A stretch of DNA of 64,000 nucleotides. It comes from Blastococcus sp. VKM Ac-2987. GTDB lineage: Bacteria; Actinomycetota; Actinomycetes; Mycobacteriales; Geodermatophilaceae. Under the pieces are notes generated by a model, which was not told the DNA's origin, did no database searches, and saw nothing but the letters and a program-made list of their open reading frames with translations. Position numbers and translations under genes: made by a program. How positions within the stretch are numbered: the stretch's first letter is position 1; each line of letters opens with the position of its first letter. Positions 53,991 through 63,160 of the stretch are shown here, in pieces. The stretch covers positions 1,116,001 through 1,180,000 of the forward strand of contig NZ_JAPVBG010000003.1 of assembly GCF_026967805.1 (NCBI RefSeq). Reading direction: 5' to 3'.

Positions 53991-54667
53991 CCCGCTCGAC
54001 CTGGCGCTCGCCGGACAGCTGCGGCCACCCCGTCATCAGCGCTCCGACCTCGATCTGCGCCGGCCCACGCTGTTCCGAGGCACGCTGGAGCAGGTGGTGG
54101 CCGCCGGGGCCGAGTGCCGGCGGGGTGAGATACCACAGGATCCGCCGTGGACGGCGACCGTCATGTCGGCCGACCCGGCCGGCCCTGCGAGCGCACGGCA
54201 ACGAGGCCAGCCCGCCGGCGCCTGAGGGCGACATGTGCGTCGGAGGGTCAGAGCGAGGGACTGCGGCGACGGCCTGCGGCTGGTGCGGGGCCAATCCAGG
54301 CCTCGAGGCTGGGGATCGATCCCGAAGTGGTGTTCGGCCACCTGCCGGCACCGTGCCTGGGAGCTGGCGAGGGCCGCGGCCTCGGGCCTACCGCCGTGGA
54401 GCTCGTCGAGCGGCGCGTCGAGGTCCAGGTTCCTCTTCGTTCCCACCCGCCGCGACTGGCCCAGGCTGCTCGGTGAGCTCGGCGGTCAGCTGAATCACGG
54501 GCGGGTCCACGACCGCGCCCTGCCCGGCTTGGCGCGTGCACTACAGCCCCTACTGGAGGCCAACCGGAGACGCGCCCACCTCACCGGTCCCCCGGACGTG
54601 CGCTGACCACAAGCCTGAGGCGGGCCGGCCTTTACGGCCGACCCGCCCCTGACCTGCGGTTCCACTG
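53991..54667. other. Degenerate stretch between IS3 remnant and tRNA-Pro
   Basis: About 680 nt with overlapping open frames on both strands but none convincing. One plus-strand frame ends in RRDWPRLLGELGGQLNHG, and a minus-strand frame reads MGTKRNLDLDAPLDELHGG; either could be a scrap of a former island gene. No family was recognised. The usual location for an integrase gene, next to the tRNA, is therefore occupied by decayed sequence. Confidence 0.4.
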
Positions 54668-54741
<74 letters not shown>

Positions 54742-54828
54742 CGTGCCGCCCGCGCGCCGGGGCTTCCCGGACCGCGTGATGGCCGCCCCGGAAGATTACC
54801 GCACGGCCGTCGCCGGCCTCGACGGTGG

Positions 54829-56175
54829 TCAGCCCCGCTTGCCGTCCTTCTCCCGGCCCTCGCGCACCTTCACCGAGATCTCGATCGGCGTGCCGTGGAA
54901 GCCGAACTGCTCGCGCAGCTTCCGCTCCAGGAAGCGGCGGTAGCCGGCCTCCAGGAACCCGGTGGAGAAGACGACGAACCGCGGCGGGCGGACGTCGGCC
55001 TGCGTGACGTACTTGATCTTCGGGGCACGGCCACCCCGCGCCGGCGGCGGGGTCTCCTGCACCAGCGCCCGCACGAACGTGTTGAGCTCGGCCGTGGGCA
55101 CCCGGGTCTCCCAGGAGGCCAGCGCCGCGCGCAGGTGGTCGGCCAGCTTGCTCACGCCCCGGCCGGTGGCCGCGGAGATGTTCACCCGCGTCGCCCACCG
55201 GACCCGCGCCAGCTCGCGCTCGATCTCCCGCTCCAGCAGGTAGTGCCGGTCCTCGTCGAGGGTGTCCCACTTGTTGATCGCGATGACCAGCGCCCGGCCG
55301 GCGTCCACGACCTGGCTGATCACCCGCTGGTCCTGCTCGCTGATCACCTCGTCGGCGGCGAGCAGGACGACGGCGACCTCCGCGGCCTGGATGGCGGCCT
55401 CGGTGCGCAGGCTGGCGTAGTACTCCATGCCGCTGGCGGTGTTGACCTTGCGCCGCAGCCCGGCGGTGTCGACGAACCGCCACTCCTCGCCGCCCAGGGT
55501 CACGATCGAGTCGACCGGGTCGACGGTGGTGCCGGCCACGGAGTCGACGACCGAGCGCTCCTCCTTGGCCAGCCGGTTGATCAGGCTGGACTTGCCCACG
55601 TTCGGCCGGCCGACCAGGGCGACGCGCCGCGGCCCGCCCTCCTCCTCCTGCTCGCGCGGCGCCTCGGGCATCGCGTCGAGGATGAGGTCGAGCAGGTCGC
55701 CGCTGGCCCGGCCGTGCAGCGCGCTGACCGCGACCGGCTCGCCGACGCCCAGCGACCACAGCTCGGCGGCGTTGGCCTCGCTGCGCTCGTCGTCGACCTT
55801 GTTCGCCACCAGGATCACCGGGCGGTCGCTGCGGCGGAGCACGCGGGCGGCCGCGAGGTCGGTCTCGGTGGCGCCCACCTGGCTGTCGACGACGAGGACG
55901 ATGACGTCGGCGGTCTTCATGGCGTAGTCGGCCTGCCGGGTGATGGAGGCACCCAGGCCGGCGGCCTTGGGGTCCCAGCCACCGGTGTCGACCACGGTGA
56001 ACCGCTTGCCGTTCCACAGCGCCTCGTAGGCGATGCGGTCCCGGGTCACGCCCGGGGTGTCCTGCACGACGGCCGCCCGGCGGCCGAGGATGCGGTTGAC
56101 CAGCGTCGACTTGCCGACGTTGGGCCGGCCGACGATGGCGACGACGGGCAGCGGCCCGGTGCTCTCCTCGGTCAT
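54829..56175 (-). CDS. der: Ribosome biogenesis GTPase Der (EngA)
   Basis: A 448-aa protein with two tandem GTPase domains and a KH-like C-terminus, essential for 50S ribosome assembly. The first G1 is [16 protein letters not shown] (residues about 13-28), G3 VVDTGGWDP and G4 VANKVD. The second G1 is [16 protein letters not shown] (about 190), G3 FVDTAGLR and G4 AINKWD. The C-terminal KH-like part covers about residues 365-440 ([21 protein letters not shown]). It overlaps cmk by 4 nt, the usual cmk-der operon. Confidence 0.98.
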   Translation of the reverse strand: MTEESTGPLPVVAIVGRPNVGKSTLVNRILGRRAAVVQDTPGVTRDRIAYEALWNGKRFTVVDTGGWDPKAAGLGASITRQADYAMKTADVIVLVVDSQVGATETDLAAARVLRRSDRPVILVANKVDDERSEANAAELWSLGVGEPVAVSALHGRASGDLLDLILDAMPEAPREQEEEGGPRRVALVGRPNVGKSSLINRLAKEERSVVDSVAGTTVDPVDSIVTLGGEEWRFVDTAGLRRKVNTASGMEYYASLRTEAAIQAAEVAVVLLAADEVISEQDQRVISQVVDAGRALVIAINKWDTLDEDRHYLLEREIERELARVRWATRVNISAATGRGVSKLADHLRAALASWETRVPTAELNTFVRALVQETPPPARGGRAPKIKYVTQADVRPPRFVVFSTGFLEAGYRRFLERKLREQFGFHGTPIEISVKVREGREKDGKRG

Positions 56176-56873
56176 GCCCGCTCCCCCGCCGGCACGGCGC
56201 TGCCGACCAGGGCGACGACCCGGTCGACGACGCCCTGCTGGTCCAGCTCGGTGCTGTCGACGACGACGGCGTCGGCGGCCGGCCGCAGCGGGCTGTCGGC
56301 GCGGCTGCTGTCGAACTCGTCCCGGCGGCGCAGGTCCGCGGCGAGCGCGGCCACCTCGTCCGGGTCCGTGATGCCCAGCTGGGCGGCCCGGCGCTGGGCG
56401 CGGGCCTCCGGGGCGGCGGTCAGGTAGATCTTCACCGCGGCCCCGGGCAGCACGACGGTGCCGATGTCCCGCCCCTCGACGACGACCGCCCCGGCCGCGG
56501 CGACCAGCGCGCGCTGCTGCTCGACCAGCTGGCGGCGGACGGCCGGCACCGCCGAGACCGCGGACACCGCGCGGGTGACCTCGGCGCCCCGGATGCGGAC
56601 CGCGACGTCGGCGCCGTCGACGCGGACGGTCTCGGTGGCCGCGTCGGTGCCCACCTCGATGCGCGCACCGCCCACCGTCCGGGCCACGGCGTCGGCGTCG
56701 GCGGGGTCGACCCCGGCGTCGAGCACCGCGACCGTGGCCGCCCGGTACATCGCGCCGGTGTCGAGGTAGGCGGCGCCCAGGCGGGCGGCGACGCCGCGCG
56801 CCACGCTGGACTTGCCGGTGCCCGACGGTCCGTCGAGGGTCACCTGGCCTCGGAATGTCATCTGCTCACTCAC
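56172..56873 (-). CDS. cmk: Cytidylate kinase
   Basis: A 233-aa nucleotide kinase that phosphorylates CMP and dCMP. The P-loop is [17 protein letters not shown] at about residues 10-26, followed by [20 protein letters not shown] and the CMP-binding [16 protein letters not shown]. The lid region contains RRAAQLG and the NMP-binding [17 protein letters not shown]. It starts with GTG (MSEQMTF) and overlaps der by 4 nt. aroH lies 88 nt upstream on the same strand. Confidence 0.96.
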   Translation of the reverse strand: MSEQMTFRGQVTLDGPSGTGKSSVARGVAARLGAAYLDTGAMYRAATVAVLDAGVDPADADAVARTVGGARIEVGTDAATETVRVDGADVAVRIRGAEVTRAVSAVSAVPAVRRQLVEQQRALVAAAGAVVVEGRDIGTVVLPGAAVKIYLTAAPEARAQRRAAQLGITDPDEVAALAADLRRRDEFDSSRADSPLRPAADAVVVDSTELDQQGVVDRVVALVGSAVPAGERA

Positions 56874-56960
56874 TGCTCTCCGTGCCCGGGTCCCCGGGCA
56901 CTGTCGTCACGCTGCGCGGGTCCGCCCCGCCGCTGCGCGGCGGGGTCGGCCCACGGGTGC

Positions 56961-57323
56961 TCACTGGGCGATGTCGCGGCGGAGCGCGGCTGCGCCCCGG
57001 AGGTAGACGTGCTGGATCTCCGCGCGCGGCCGGTCGGTCTCCGCGTGCGCCATGAGCCGCAGGACCCGCGGCAGCGCGTGCGGCACGGCGATCTCGGTGG
57101 CGCACATCAGCGGCACGCCCCCGAGCCCCAGCTCCCGCGCGGCCAGCGCCGGGAACTCCGACACCAGGTCGGGCGTGGCCGTGAACAGGATGCTGATCAG
57201 GTCCTCGGCGGCCAGCTGGTTGCGCTCCATGACCGTGGCGACCAGCTCGCGGGTCGCCGCGAGGACCTCGTCGCGGTCGTCGGCGTCGACCTGGGTGGCT
57301 CCCCGGACGGCTCGGACGGCCAT
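56961..57323 (-). CDS. aroH: Chorismate mutase AroH type
   Basis: A 120-aa chorismate mutase of the Bacillus AroH (trimeric, barrel) class, which converts chorismate to prephenate for Phe/Tyr synthesis. The active-site residues are visible: Arg in VRAVRGATQ at residue 7, Glu in MCATEIAVPHALPRVLRLM near 78 and Arg near 90, with the FTATPDLVSEFPA stretch between. Its ATG at 57323 has GGAGGAGAGC as ribosome site. It sits between rluB and cmk in the same direction. Confidence 0.95.
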   Translation of the reverse strand: MAVRAVRGATQVDADDRDEVLAATRELVATVMERNQLAAEDLISILFTATPDLVSEFPALAARELGLGGVPLMCATEIAVPHALPRVLRLMAHAETDRPRAEIQHVYLRGAAALRRDIAQ

Positions 57324-57583
57324 GCGCTCTCCTCCTTCGGCTGGGCTCCCGGCGCCGCCGCGGTCGGTCCGCCACCCGCCCGTCGCGCACGGGCGGAGCG
57401 CACGTCCGGCCGGCTCCGTGGGCACACCGGTGCCCGGTCGCCCCGGACGAGTCTAGGGAGGCCCCGCCACCACGCCTCCGATCGCTGCCCCGGGGCACCG
57501 TGCGTGGCCGTCGGACCCGTCGCCGAGGCGCACGCCGGACCTCCGCCCCCAGCCCGGATGTGCCCTCGGTGGCTACGGTCCCT

Positions 57584-58429
57584 TCAGAGCCCGACGAGCT
57601 CCTCGAGGGCGCCGATCTCCTGCCGGCTGAGCCTGCGGATGGTGCCCGAGCGCATGGCCCGCAGCTCGATGGGGCCGACCGCCGTGCGGGTCAGCCGCGA
57701 GACCGGCAGGTGCACCGCCGCCAGCAGCCGGCGGACGATGTGCTTGCGACCCTCGTGCAGCACGACCTCGACCACCGACTGGCCGGCGTGGGTGTCGACC
57801 ACGCGGAACGAGTCGACCTTCACCGGCCCGTCCTCCAGGTCGATGCCCGACCGCAGCCGCCGCGCGAGGTCGCGGGGCACCGACCCCGACACCTGGGCCA
57901 GGTAGGTCTTGCGCACCTCGTAGCTCGGGTGCGCCAGGCGGTGGGCCAGCTCGCCGTCGTTGGTGACCAGCAGCAGCCCCTCGGTGTCCTGGTCGAGCCG
58001 GCCGACGTGCACCAGGCCCTTGGCCAGGTCGCCCACCATGTCGCCGACGGTCGGGCGGTTGCGGTCGTCGCTCATCGCGGTGATCACGCCCGGCGGCTTG
58101 TTCACCGCGTAGGTGACCCGGTCGTCCCGGATCTCCAGGCGCACGCCGTCGACGGCGATCTTGTCGTGCTGGGCGTCGACCCGCATGCCCTGCACGCGCA
58201 CCTGCTCGCCGTTCACCGCGATGCGGCCGGCGTCGATCATGTCCTCGACCACGCGGCGCGACGCGACCCCGGCACGGGCCAGCACCTTCTGCAGCCGCTC
58301 CCCCTGCCGGTCGTCGCGGGGGTCGCCGGCCGGCCGGTCGCCCGGGTGCGCCGGGGCCAGTTCCATGTCCTCGGACCAGCCGTCGCCGGCTGCGGTGGTG
58401 CTCTCGTCGTTCGGGGTCGCGTCGCTCAT
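57584..58429 (-). CDS. rluB: 23S rRNA pseudouridine synthase RluB
   Basis: A 281-aa pseudouridine synthase of the RluB/RsuA type. After an acidic disordered N-terminus (to about residue 40) there is an S4 RNA-binding domain (RLQKVLARAGVASRRVVEDMIDAGRIAVNG) and the catalytic domain. The catalytic Asp is in VGRLDQDTEGLLLVTNDGEL at about residue 143. The KTYLAQVSG and GRKHIVRRLL motifs complete the family pattern. It modifies 23S rRNA near helix 80. It lies downstream of scpB, separated by the small plus-strand gene. Confidence 0.93.
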   Translation of the reverse strand: MSDATPNDESTTAAGDGWSEDMELAPAHPGDRPAGDPRDDRQGERLQKVLARAGVASRRVVEDMIDAGRIAVNGEQVRVQGMRVDAQHDKIAVDGVRLEIRDDRVTYAVNKPPGVITAMSDDRNRPTVGDMVGDLAKGLVHVGRLDQDTEGLLLVTNDGELAHRLAHPSYEVRKTYLAQVSGSVPRDLARRLRSGIDLEDGPVKVDSFRVVDTHAGQSVVEVVLHEGRKHIVRRLLAAVHLPVSRLTRTAVGPIELRAMRSGTIRRLSRQEIGALEELVGL

Positions 58430-58603
58430 CGCCCTCCAGTCTCCCACCCGCCCCCCGGCCGTCCCGCCACGCGCTGCCGCACGCGTGTGCCACCTCACGG
58501 GGGCACCCCGGACGGCAGGCTGGTGCCGGCGGCTCCGGCCGTCCCGGGATGCGTCCATGAGCAGCACGCGCAAGGTCGCCCTGGTCCTGGCCGCGGGCGC
58601 GAC

Positions 58604-58783
58604 GTGCGGTTCGGGGCGCCGCTGGCGGTGGTCTCGCTCCTGCTGCTCGGCGCGTTCTGGATCGGCAGCGCCTCGGCCTCCGACGCGTCGGGAACCGTCC
58701 TGCGCGCCGCGCTCGGCGCCGGGATCGTCGGCTTCGTGGCCGCGGCCGCCTGCTTCCTGCCCTCCCGCCGTCCGCGCCCCTGA
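58604..58783 (+). CDS. Small two-helix membrane protein
   Basis: A 59-aa frame starting with GTG: an N-terminal hydrophobic segment (FGAPLAVVSLLLLGAFWIGSA) and a second one (LRAALGAGIVGFVAAAACFLP), ending in an Arg/Pro tail. There is no strong ribosome site, and an overlapping frame from ATG 58557 also exists. The hydrophobic pattern and position in the gap between convergent-divergent genes make it plausible. Function unknown. Confidence 0.45.
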   Translation: MRFGAPLAVVSLLLLGAFWIGSASASDASGTVLRAALGAGIVGFVAAAACFLPSRRPRP

Positions 58784-58798
58784 CCGGGGCGGCCGGGG

Positions 58799-59623
58799 TC
58801 AGGCGTCCGGGTGCTCGTCGAGCACCGTGGCGGTCTCCGGGAGCAGCGGCGCGAGCTCGGGCAGCTGGTCCAGGCCGGTGAGGCCCAGCCGCTCGAGGAA
58901 CAGCGGCGTCGTCGCGTAGAGCCCCCCGCCGCTGTCGGGGTCGCTGCCCACCTCGTGCACCAGCCCGCGCGTGATCAGCGTGCGCATCACGCCGTCCACC
59001 CCGACGCCGCGGATCGCCGACACCCGGGCGCGGGTCACCGGCTGCCGGTAGGCGATGACCGCCAGCGTCTCCAGGGCGGCCTGGGTGAGCCGGCTGCGCT
59101 GGCCGTCCACCAGGTGCCGCTCGACGACGGCGGCGTGCTCCTCGCGGGTGTAGAGCCGCCACCCCTCCCCCGCCCGGCGCAGCACGATCCCGGCCGACCG
59201 CGCGTCGTAGCCCGCCGCCAGCTCCGCCAGCCCCCGGCGCACCTGGCCGGGCGGGCAGCGCAGCGCGGCGGCGAGGGTGTCCTCGTCGACCGGGTCGTCC
59301 ATCACGAACAGCAGCGCCTCCAGCCCACCGAGCAGCTCGACTGGGTCCAGCAGCTCCGGCGGCTCCGGCTCGGGTTCCGGCTCCGGTTCGAGCGCGGGCT
59401 CGGCGGACCGGACCGGCTCGTCGTCGACCGGGACGGCGGGCACCGGCTGCTCCTCCACCGGGCGCACGGCGACCCGCGCCGCGAGCTCCGCGGCCACGGC
59501 GTCCCAGGCGGCGGGGTCGTCGTCGCCGCGCCGGGCCGCCTCCTCGCGGGTCGCGGCCAGCTCGGCGGCGAGCGCGTCCCACGAGATGGGGGCGCGGTCG
59601 GTGTCGGGGCGCTCGTCGCTCAC
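58799..59623 (-). CDS. scpB: Segregation and condensation protein B
   Basis: A 274-aa protein containing two winged helices that dimerise and bind ScpA in the SMC condensin complex. The core is LGGLEALLFVMDDPVDEDTLA, RLTQAALETLAVIAYRQPVTRARVSAIRGVGVDGVMRTL and the terminal YATTPLFLERLGL. It is preceded by an unusually long acidic/Pro-rich linker with a (Pro-Glu)-repeat (about residues 80-92) that is not part of the normal fold. GTG 59623 overlaps the scpA stop as GTGA. Confidence 0.95.
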   Translation of the reverse strand: MSDERPDTDRAPISWDALAAELAATREEAARRGDDDPAAWDAVAAELAARVAVRPVEEQPVPAVPVDDEPVRSAEPALEPEPEPEPEPPELLDPVELLGGLEALLFVMDDPVDEDTLAAALRCPPGQVRRGLAELAAGYDARSAGIVLRRAGEGWRLYTREEHAAVVERHLVDGQRSRLTQAALETLAVIAYRQPVTRARVSAIRGVGVDGVMRTLITRGLVHEVGSDPDSGGGLYATTPLFLERLGLTGLDQLPELAPLLPETATVLDEHPDA

Positions 59624-60462
59624 CCGTACTCCTCGTCGGCATCGGGGGCCGGCGGACCGGCCGGGTCGGGGACGGCGTCGCCGGTCCACCGCACGTGCAG
59701 CTCACCCAGCGGCGTGAGCTGCTCGAACACCACGCGCTGCTGCCGGTACAGCTCCAGCAGCGCGAGGAAGCGGGCCACCACCTCGAGCGTGTGCCCGCAG
59801 TCGGCGGTCAGCGCCCGGAAGCTGGCGGTGCCCGACCGGACCAGCTGGTTGCGGACCAGCAGCAGCTGCTCGGTGACGCTGACCGGCGGTGCGTGCAGGT
59901 GGGAGACGCTCACCGTCTCGGGGACCCTGGGGGCCAGCGCGCGGGCGGCCAGGGCGGCGAACTGCTCGGGGGTCAGGTCCAGCGAGACCTCGGGCACCAG
60001 CTCGGCGAACCGCGGCTCGAGCCCCGCCTGCCGCGGGAACCGCCGCGCCGCCTCCGCCTCGCGGTCCCGCAGGAACGCTGCCGCCTGCTTGTAGGCCTTG
60101 TACTGCAGCAGCCGGGCGAACAGCAGGTCGCGCGCCTCGAGCAGCTCCAGGTCCTCCTCGTCGTCGACCTCGGCGGCCGGCAGCAGCCGGGCGGCCTTGA
60201 GGTCGAGCAGCGTGGAGGCGACCACCAGGAACTCGCTGGCCTGGTCGAGGTCGAGCTCGTCGCCCAGCGCCCGCAGGTGGGCGATGAACTCGTCGGTGAC
60301 CGTCGACAGGGCGATCTCGGTGACGTCGAGCTTGTGCTTGCCGATCAGCTGCAGCAGCAGGTCGAACGGGCCCTCGAAGTTGGTGAGCCGGACGGTGAAC
60401 CGAGCCGGAGCGGCTCCGGCGGCCTCGTCGGCCGGCGGAACCGCTCCGGTGCTCTGGCTCAC
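59620..60462 (-). CDS. scpA: Segregation and condensation protein A
   Basis: A 280-aa kleisin that bridges the SMC heads and binds ScpB. The N-terminal signature FEGPFDLLLQLIGKHKLDVTEIALSTVTDEFIAHL (about residues 29-63) is diagnostic. The C-terminal part contains the winged helix that binds the SMC head (VEVVARFLALLELYRQQRVVFEQ). It starts with GTG (MSQSTGA) and is coupled with scpB by a 4-nt overlap. A ribbon-helix-helix-type gene and parA lie upstream. Confidence 0.95.
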   Translation of the reverse strand: MSQSTGAVPPADEAAGAAPARFTVRLTNFEGPFDLLLQLIGKHKLDVTEIALSTVTDEFIAHLRALGDELDLDQASEFLVVASTLLDLKAARLLPAAEVDDEEDLELLEARDLLFARLLQYKAYKQAAAFLRDREAEAARRFPRQAGLEPRFAELVPEVSLDLTPEQFAALAARALAPRVPETVSVSHLHAPPVSVTEQLLLVRNQLVRSGTASFRALTADCGHTLEVVARFLALLELYRQQRVVFEQLTPLGELHVRWTGDAVPDPAGPPAPDADEEYG

Positions 60463-60487
60463 GGACGCCGAGGGTAGGCGCCCGGGC

Positions 60488-61000
60488 TCACCGTCCCTGG
60501 AGGCGGCGGACCAGGACCGCGTCCTCGCCGCGCTCGGTGAGGTCGGCCAGCAGCACCGTGATCGCCTCGCGCACGATCCGGCCGCGGTCGGCGGCCAGCC
60601 CGTGGTGGGCGCGCAGCGTCAGCCGGGCGGACTCGAGCGCCAGCAGCTCGTCGGCGGAGATGTAGACGGTGATCTTCTCGTCGTGCTTGGTGCGCTCGGC
60701 GCGCCCGCGGGCGGGCCGGCCGCGGGTGGCGACCCTCGGCTGCAGGACCGGGGCCGGCGCCGGCTCGGCGGACGCGCCGCGGAAGGCCGCGAGGTCGTCG
60801 GCCGGCTGCGCGCCGCCCGGGACGAGGGTCAGCGACGCGGCCGCCTCGGCGGCGGACTCGCCGCCGCGGCGGGCGCTGCGCAGCGCCGGGGAGCTGGCCG
60901 GCGTCGGCAGGCTGGGCAGCTCGGTGACCTCCGCGGCGGACGCGGTGTCGGTGCGGCGGAACAGCTCCGAGGCACCCGGGAGAACAGGCCGGCGAGTCAT
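60488..61000 (-). CDS. Ribbon-helix-helix-like DNA-binding protein next to parA
   Basis: A 170-aa protein. Residues 1-100 are low-complexity and positively charged. Residues 105-155 (KHDEKITVYISADELLALES, LAADRGRIVREAITVLLADL) resemble a ribbon-helix-helix domain: a beta-strand with alternating residues followed by two helices, as in plasmid partition proteins. It lies between parA and scpA, where a ParB-like or RHH partner would be expected. The RHH call rests on pattern, not on a database match. Confidence 0.65.
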   Translation of the reverse strand: MTRRPVLPGASELFRRTDTASAAEVTELPSLPTPASSPALRSARRGGESAAEAAASLTLVPGGAQPADDLAAFRGASAEPAPAPVLQPRVATRGRPARGRAERTKHDEKITVYISADELLALESARLTLRAHHGLAADRGRIVREAITVLLADLTERGEDAVLVRRLQGR

Positions 61001-61076
61001 GCCGACACCTCCTCGCTGGCGCTCGTCGGCAGCATGACCTGAGTCGCTGCACCCATGAGTGATCTCGCACGCTCGA

Positions 61077-61982
61077 TCACAGTGCGAGCACCTCCTTGGC
61101 GAGGTCGCGGTACGCCGCGGCGCCCGTCGACGTGGGGGCCCACGTGGTGATCGGCTGACCGGCGACCGTGGTCTCCGGGAACCGCACGGTGCGCTGGATG
61201 ACGGTCTGGAAGACGGTGTCGCCGAACGCCTCGACGACGCGGCTGAACACCTCCCGGCAGTGCACGGTCCGGGAGTCGTACATGGTGGCGAGGATGCCGT
61301 TGATCTCCAGCGACGGGTTGAGCCGCTCCTTGACCTTGTCGATCGTGTCGACCAGCAGGGCGACGCCGCGCAGCGAGAAGAACTCGCACTCCAGCGGGAT
61401 CACCACGCCCTGGGCGGCGGTGAGGGCGTTGACCGTCAGCAGGCCCAGGGAAGGCTGGCAGTCGATGAGGATGTAGTCGTACTCGTCGACGACGTCGGCG
61501 AGCACGCGCAGCAGGGTCTGCTCGCGGGCGACCTCGCTGACCAGCTGCACCTCGGCGGCGGACAGGTCGATGTTGCTGGGCACCAGGTCCAGGCCCGGGA
61601 TGTCGGTGGACACCCGGACGTCGCGCAGGCTCGTCCGCCGCTCCATGAGGACGTTGTAGATCGTCCGGTCCAGGTTCTGCGCCGGCACGCCCAGCCCCAC
61701 CGACAGCGCCCCCTGGGGATCGAGGTCGATGAGCAGCACCTTGCGGCCGAACTCCACCAGCGCGGCGCCCAGGTTGATGGTGGACGTCGTCTTGCCGACG
61801 CCGCCCTTCTGGTTGCACATCGCGATGACGCGGGCCGGGCCGTGCTGGGTCAGCGGCTTGGGGTCCGGCAGCCGGCGCTGACGCGCCCGTGCCGGGTCCA
61901 GCCGCAGCGCGGCCGCCCCCATCTCGGGGCCGGTGTCGTGCGGGCGCGCGACGGCAGAGGCCGCGTCCGCTCGGATCGCCAT
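61077..61982 (-). CDS. parA: ParA family ATPase
   Basis: A 301-aa MinD/ParA ATPase. The deviant Walker A is MCNQKGGVGKTTSTINLGAAL at about residue 57, Walker A' LLIDLDPQGALSVGLG and Walker B YILIDCQPSLGLLTVNAL. The N-terminal 50 residues are a charged extension. It is the locus of the scpA-scpB cluster, not the chromosomal parABS at the origin, and the downstream RHH-like protein could be its partner. ATG 61982 fits the family N-terminus MAIRADAAS. Confidence 0.94.
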   Translation of the reverse strand: MAIRADAASAVARPHDTGPEMGAAALRLDPARARQRRLPDPKPLTQHGPARVIAMCNQKGGVGKTTSTINLGAALVEFGRKVLLIDLDPQGALSVGLGVPAQNLDRTIYNVLMERRTSLRDVRVSTDIPGLDLVPSNIDLSAAEVQLVSEVAREQTLLRVLADVVDEYDYILIDCQPSLGLLTVNALTAAQGVVIPLECEFFSLRGVALLVDTIDKVKERLNPSLEINGILATMYDSRTVHCREVFSRVVEAFGDTVFQTVIQRTVRFPETTVAGQPITTWAPTSTGAAAYRDLAKEVLAL

Positions 61983-62191
61983 GGGTAGTCGCCTCCAGCT
62001 CGTGCCCGGCCCGGACGTTCCGGGTGCGGTCAGCCGTCTGTCCGCTCGGGTAGGGCAGACGCTAGGGAGAGGCGCAGAAGTTCCCAAGGCGGCACGCCGT
62101 CGACGTGTCGACATGGCGACGAATGCCAACCAGAGTGACTGGTCAAGCCGAGCGATTCCCAACAAGTGCCGAAGAAACGGTCGGGCTCCTG
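61983..62191. other. Interval between xerD and parA
   Basis: About 210 nt that must contain the parA promoter. The palindromic word GTCGACGTGTCGAC occurs near 62099-62112. A short string ATTCCCAACAA near 62156 is close to the reverse complement of the 17-nt repeat at 19091 and 39578. No parS-like site was found. Confidence 0.35.
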
Positions 62192-63160
62192 TCAGGTCAG
62201 GGCGCGTGGGTGACTGGTGGCGTAGACCTCGCGGAGGCGCTCCACGGTCACCAGCGTGTACACCTGCGTGGTCGTCACCGAGGCGTGGCCGAGCAGTTCC
62301 TGGACGACACGGACGTCGGCGCCACCGTCGAGCAGGTGCGTCGCGAAGCAGTGCCGCAGGGTGTGCGGGGAGATCGCGGTCGGGTCCAGCCCGCCGGCAC
62401 CGGCGGCCCGCTCCGCCGCCGTCCGCAGGATGGACCACGCGCTCTGCCGGGACAGCGGCCCACCCCGCACGTTGAGGAACAGCGCACCGCCCCGGCCCCC
62501 GGCCCGGGCGCCGGCCGCCAGGGCGGGGCGGGCGCGCACCAGGTACTCCTCGACGGCGCGCAGCGCGTAGCTGCCGACCGGCACCACCCGCTCCTTGCCG
62601 CCCTTGCCCGCCAGCCGGACGGTGCTCTGCCCGCGGTCGAGGTCGTCGACGGCGAGGCCCACCGCCTCCGAGATGCGCGCGCCGGTCCCGTACAGCACCT
62701 CGAGCAGCGCCCGGTCGCGGAGCCCGCGGGGCCCCTCCAGCGCACCGGCCGCCTCGATCAGCGCCACCACCGACTCCACCGGGACGGCCTTCGGCAGCCG
62801 ACGGGCCGGCGTGGGCGGGCGCACCTCGTGCGCGACGTCGTCGGGCACCAGCCCGTCGAGCAGCGCGAACCTGTGCAGCCCGCGCACGGCCACGACGGCA
62901 CGGGCCGCCGAGGTCGCCGACAGCGGCGGGTGGGCGTCGTCGCCCCGGCGCAGCGCGGCCAGGAAGCCGGCGACGTCGGACTCGGCGATCTCCCGCAGCC
63001 CGCCGACCCCGGCGGCCGCGAGGTACTCGGTGTAGCGCCGCAGGTCCCGCCGGTAGGAGGCGATGGTGTTCGCCGCCAGGCCCCGCTCGACGGTCAGGTG
63101 GTCCAGGTAACCGGTCACCACCCGCTCGACGTCGGGACCGGCGGACAGCGCGCTCGTCAG
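62192..63160 (-). CDS. xerD: Site-specific tyrosine recombinase XerD
   Basis: A 322-aa tyrosine recombinase that resolves chromosome dimers at dif together with XerC. The SAM-like N-terminus is [28 protein letters not shown]. The catalytic residues are Arg in [12 protein letters not shown], Lys/His in the [11 protein letters not shown] and SPHTLRHC blocks, and the terminal [13 protein letters not shown] with the nucleophile Tyr. The frame gives no GTG/ATG before the core, but CTG 63160 has AGGAGGT at the right distance and overlaps the ald stop (CTGA); GTG 63121 would cut the first helix. Confidence 0.92.
   Translation of the reverse strand: MTSALSAGPDVERVVTGYLDHLTVERGLAANTIASYRRDLRRYTEYLAAAGVGGLREIAESDVAGFLAALRRGDDAHPPLSATSAARAVVAVRGLHRFALLDGLVPDDVAHEVRPPTPARRLPKAVPVESVVALIEAAGALEGPRGLRDRALLEVLYGTGARISEAVGLAVDDLDRGQSTVRLAGKGGKERVVPVGSYALRAVEEYLVRARPALAAGARAGGRGGALFLNVRGGPLSRQSAWSILRTAAERAAGAGGLDPTAISPHTLRHCFATHLLDGGADVRVVQELLGHASVTTTQVYTLVTVERLREVYATSHPRALT

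Noticed and set aside
59340-59400. Tandem repeat in scpB
   Set aside because: It is the codon expression of a Glu-Pro linker inside a confirmed gene and not an independent repeat.
61983-62191. parS sites near parA
   Set aside because: No TGTTTCACGTGAAACA-like sequence was found; the GTCGAC palindrome there is too simple.
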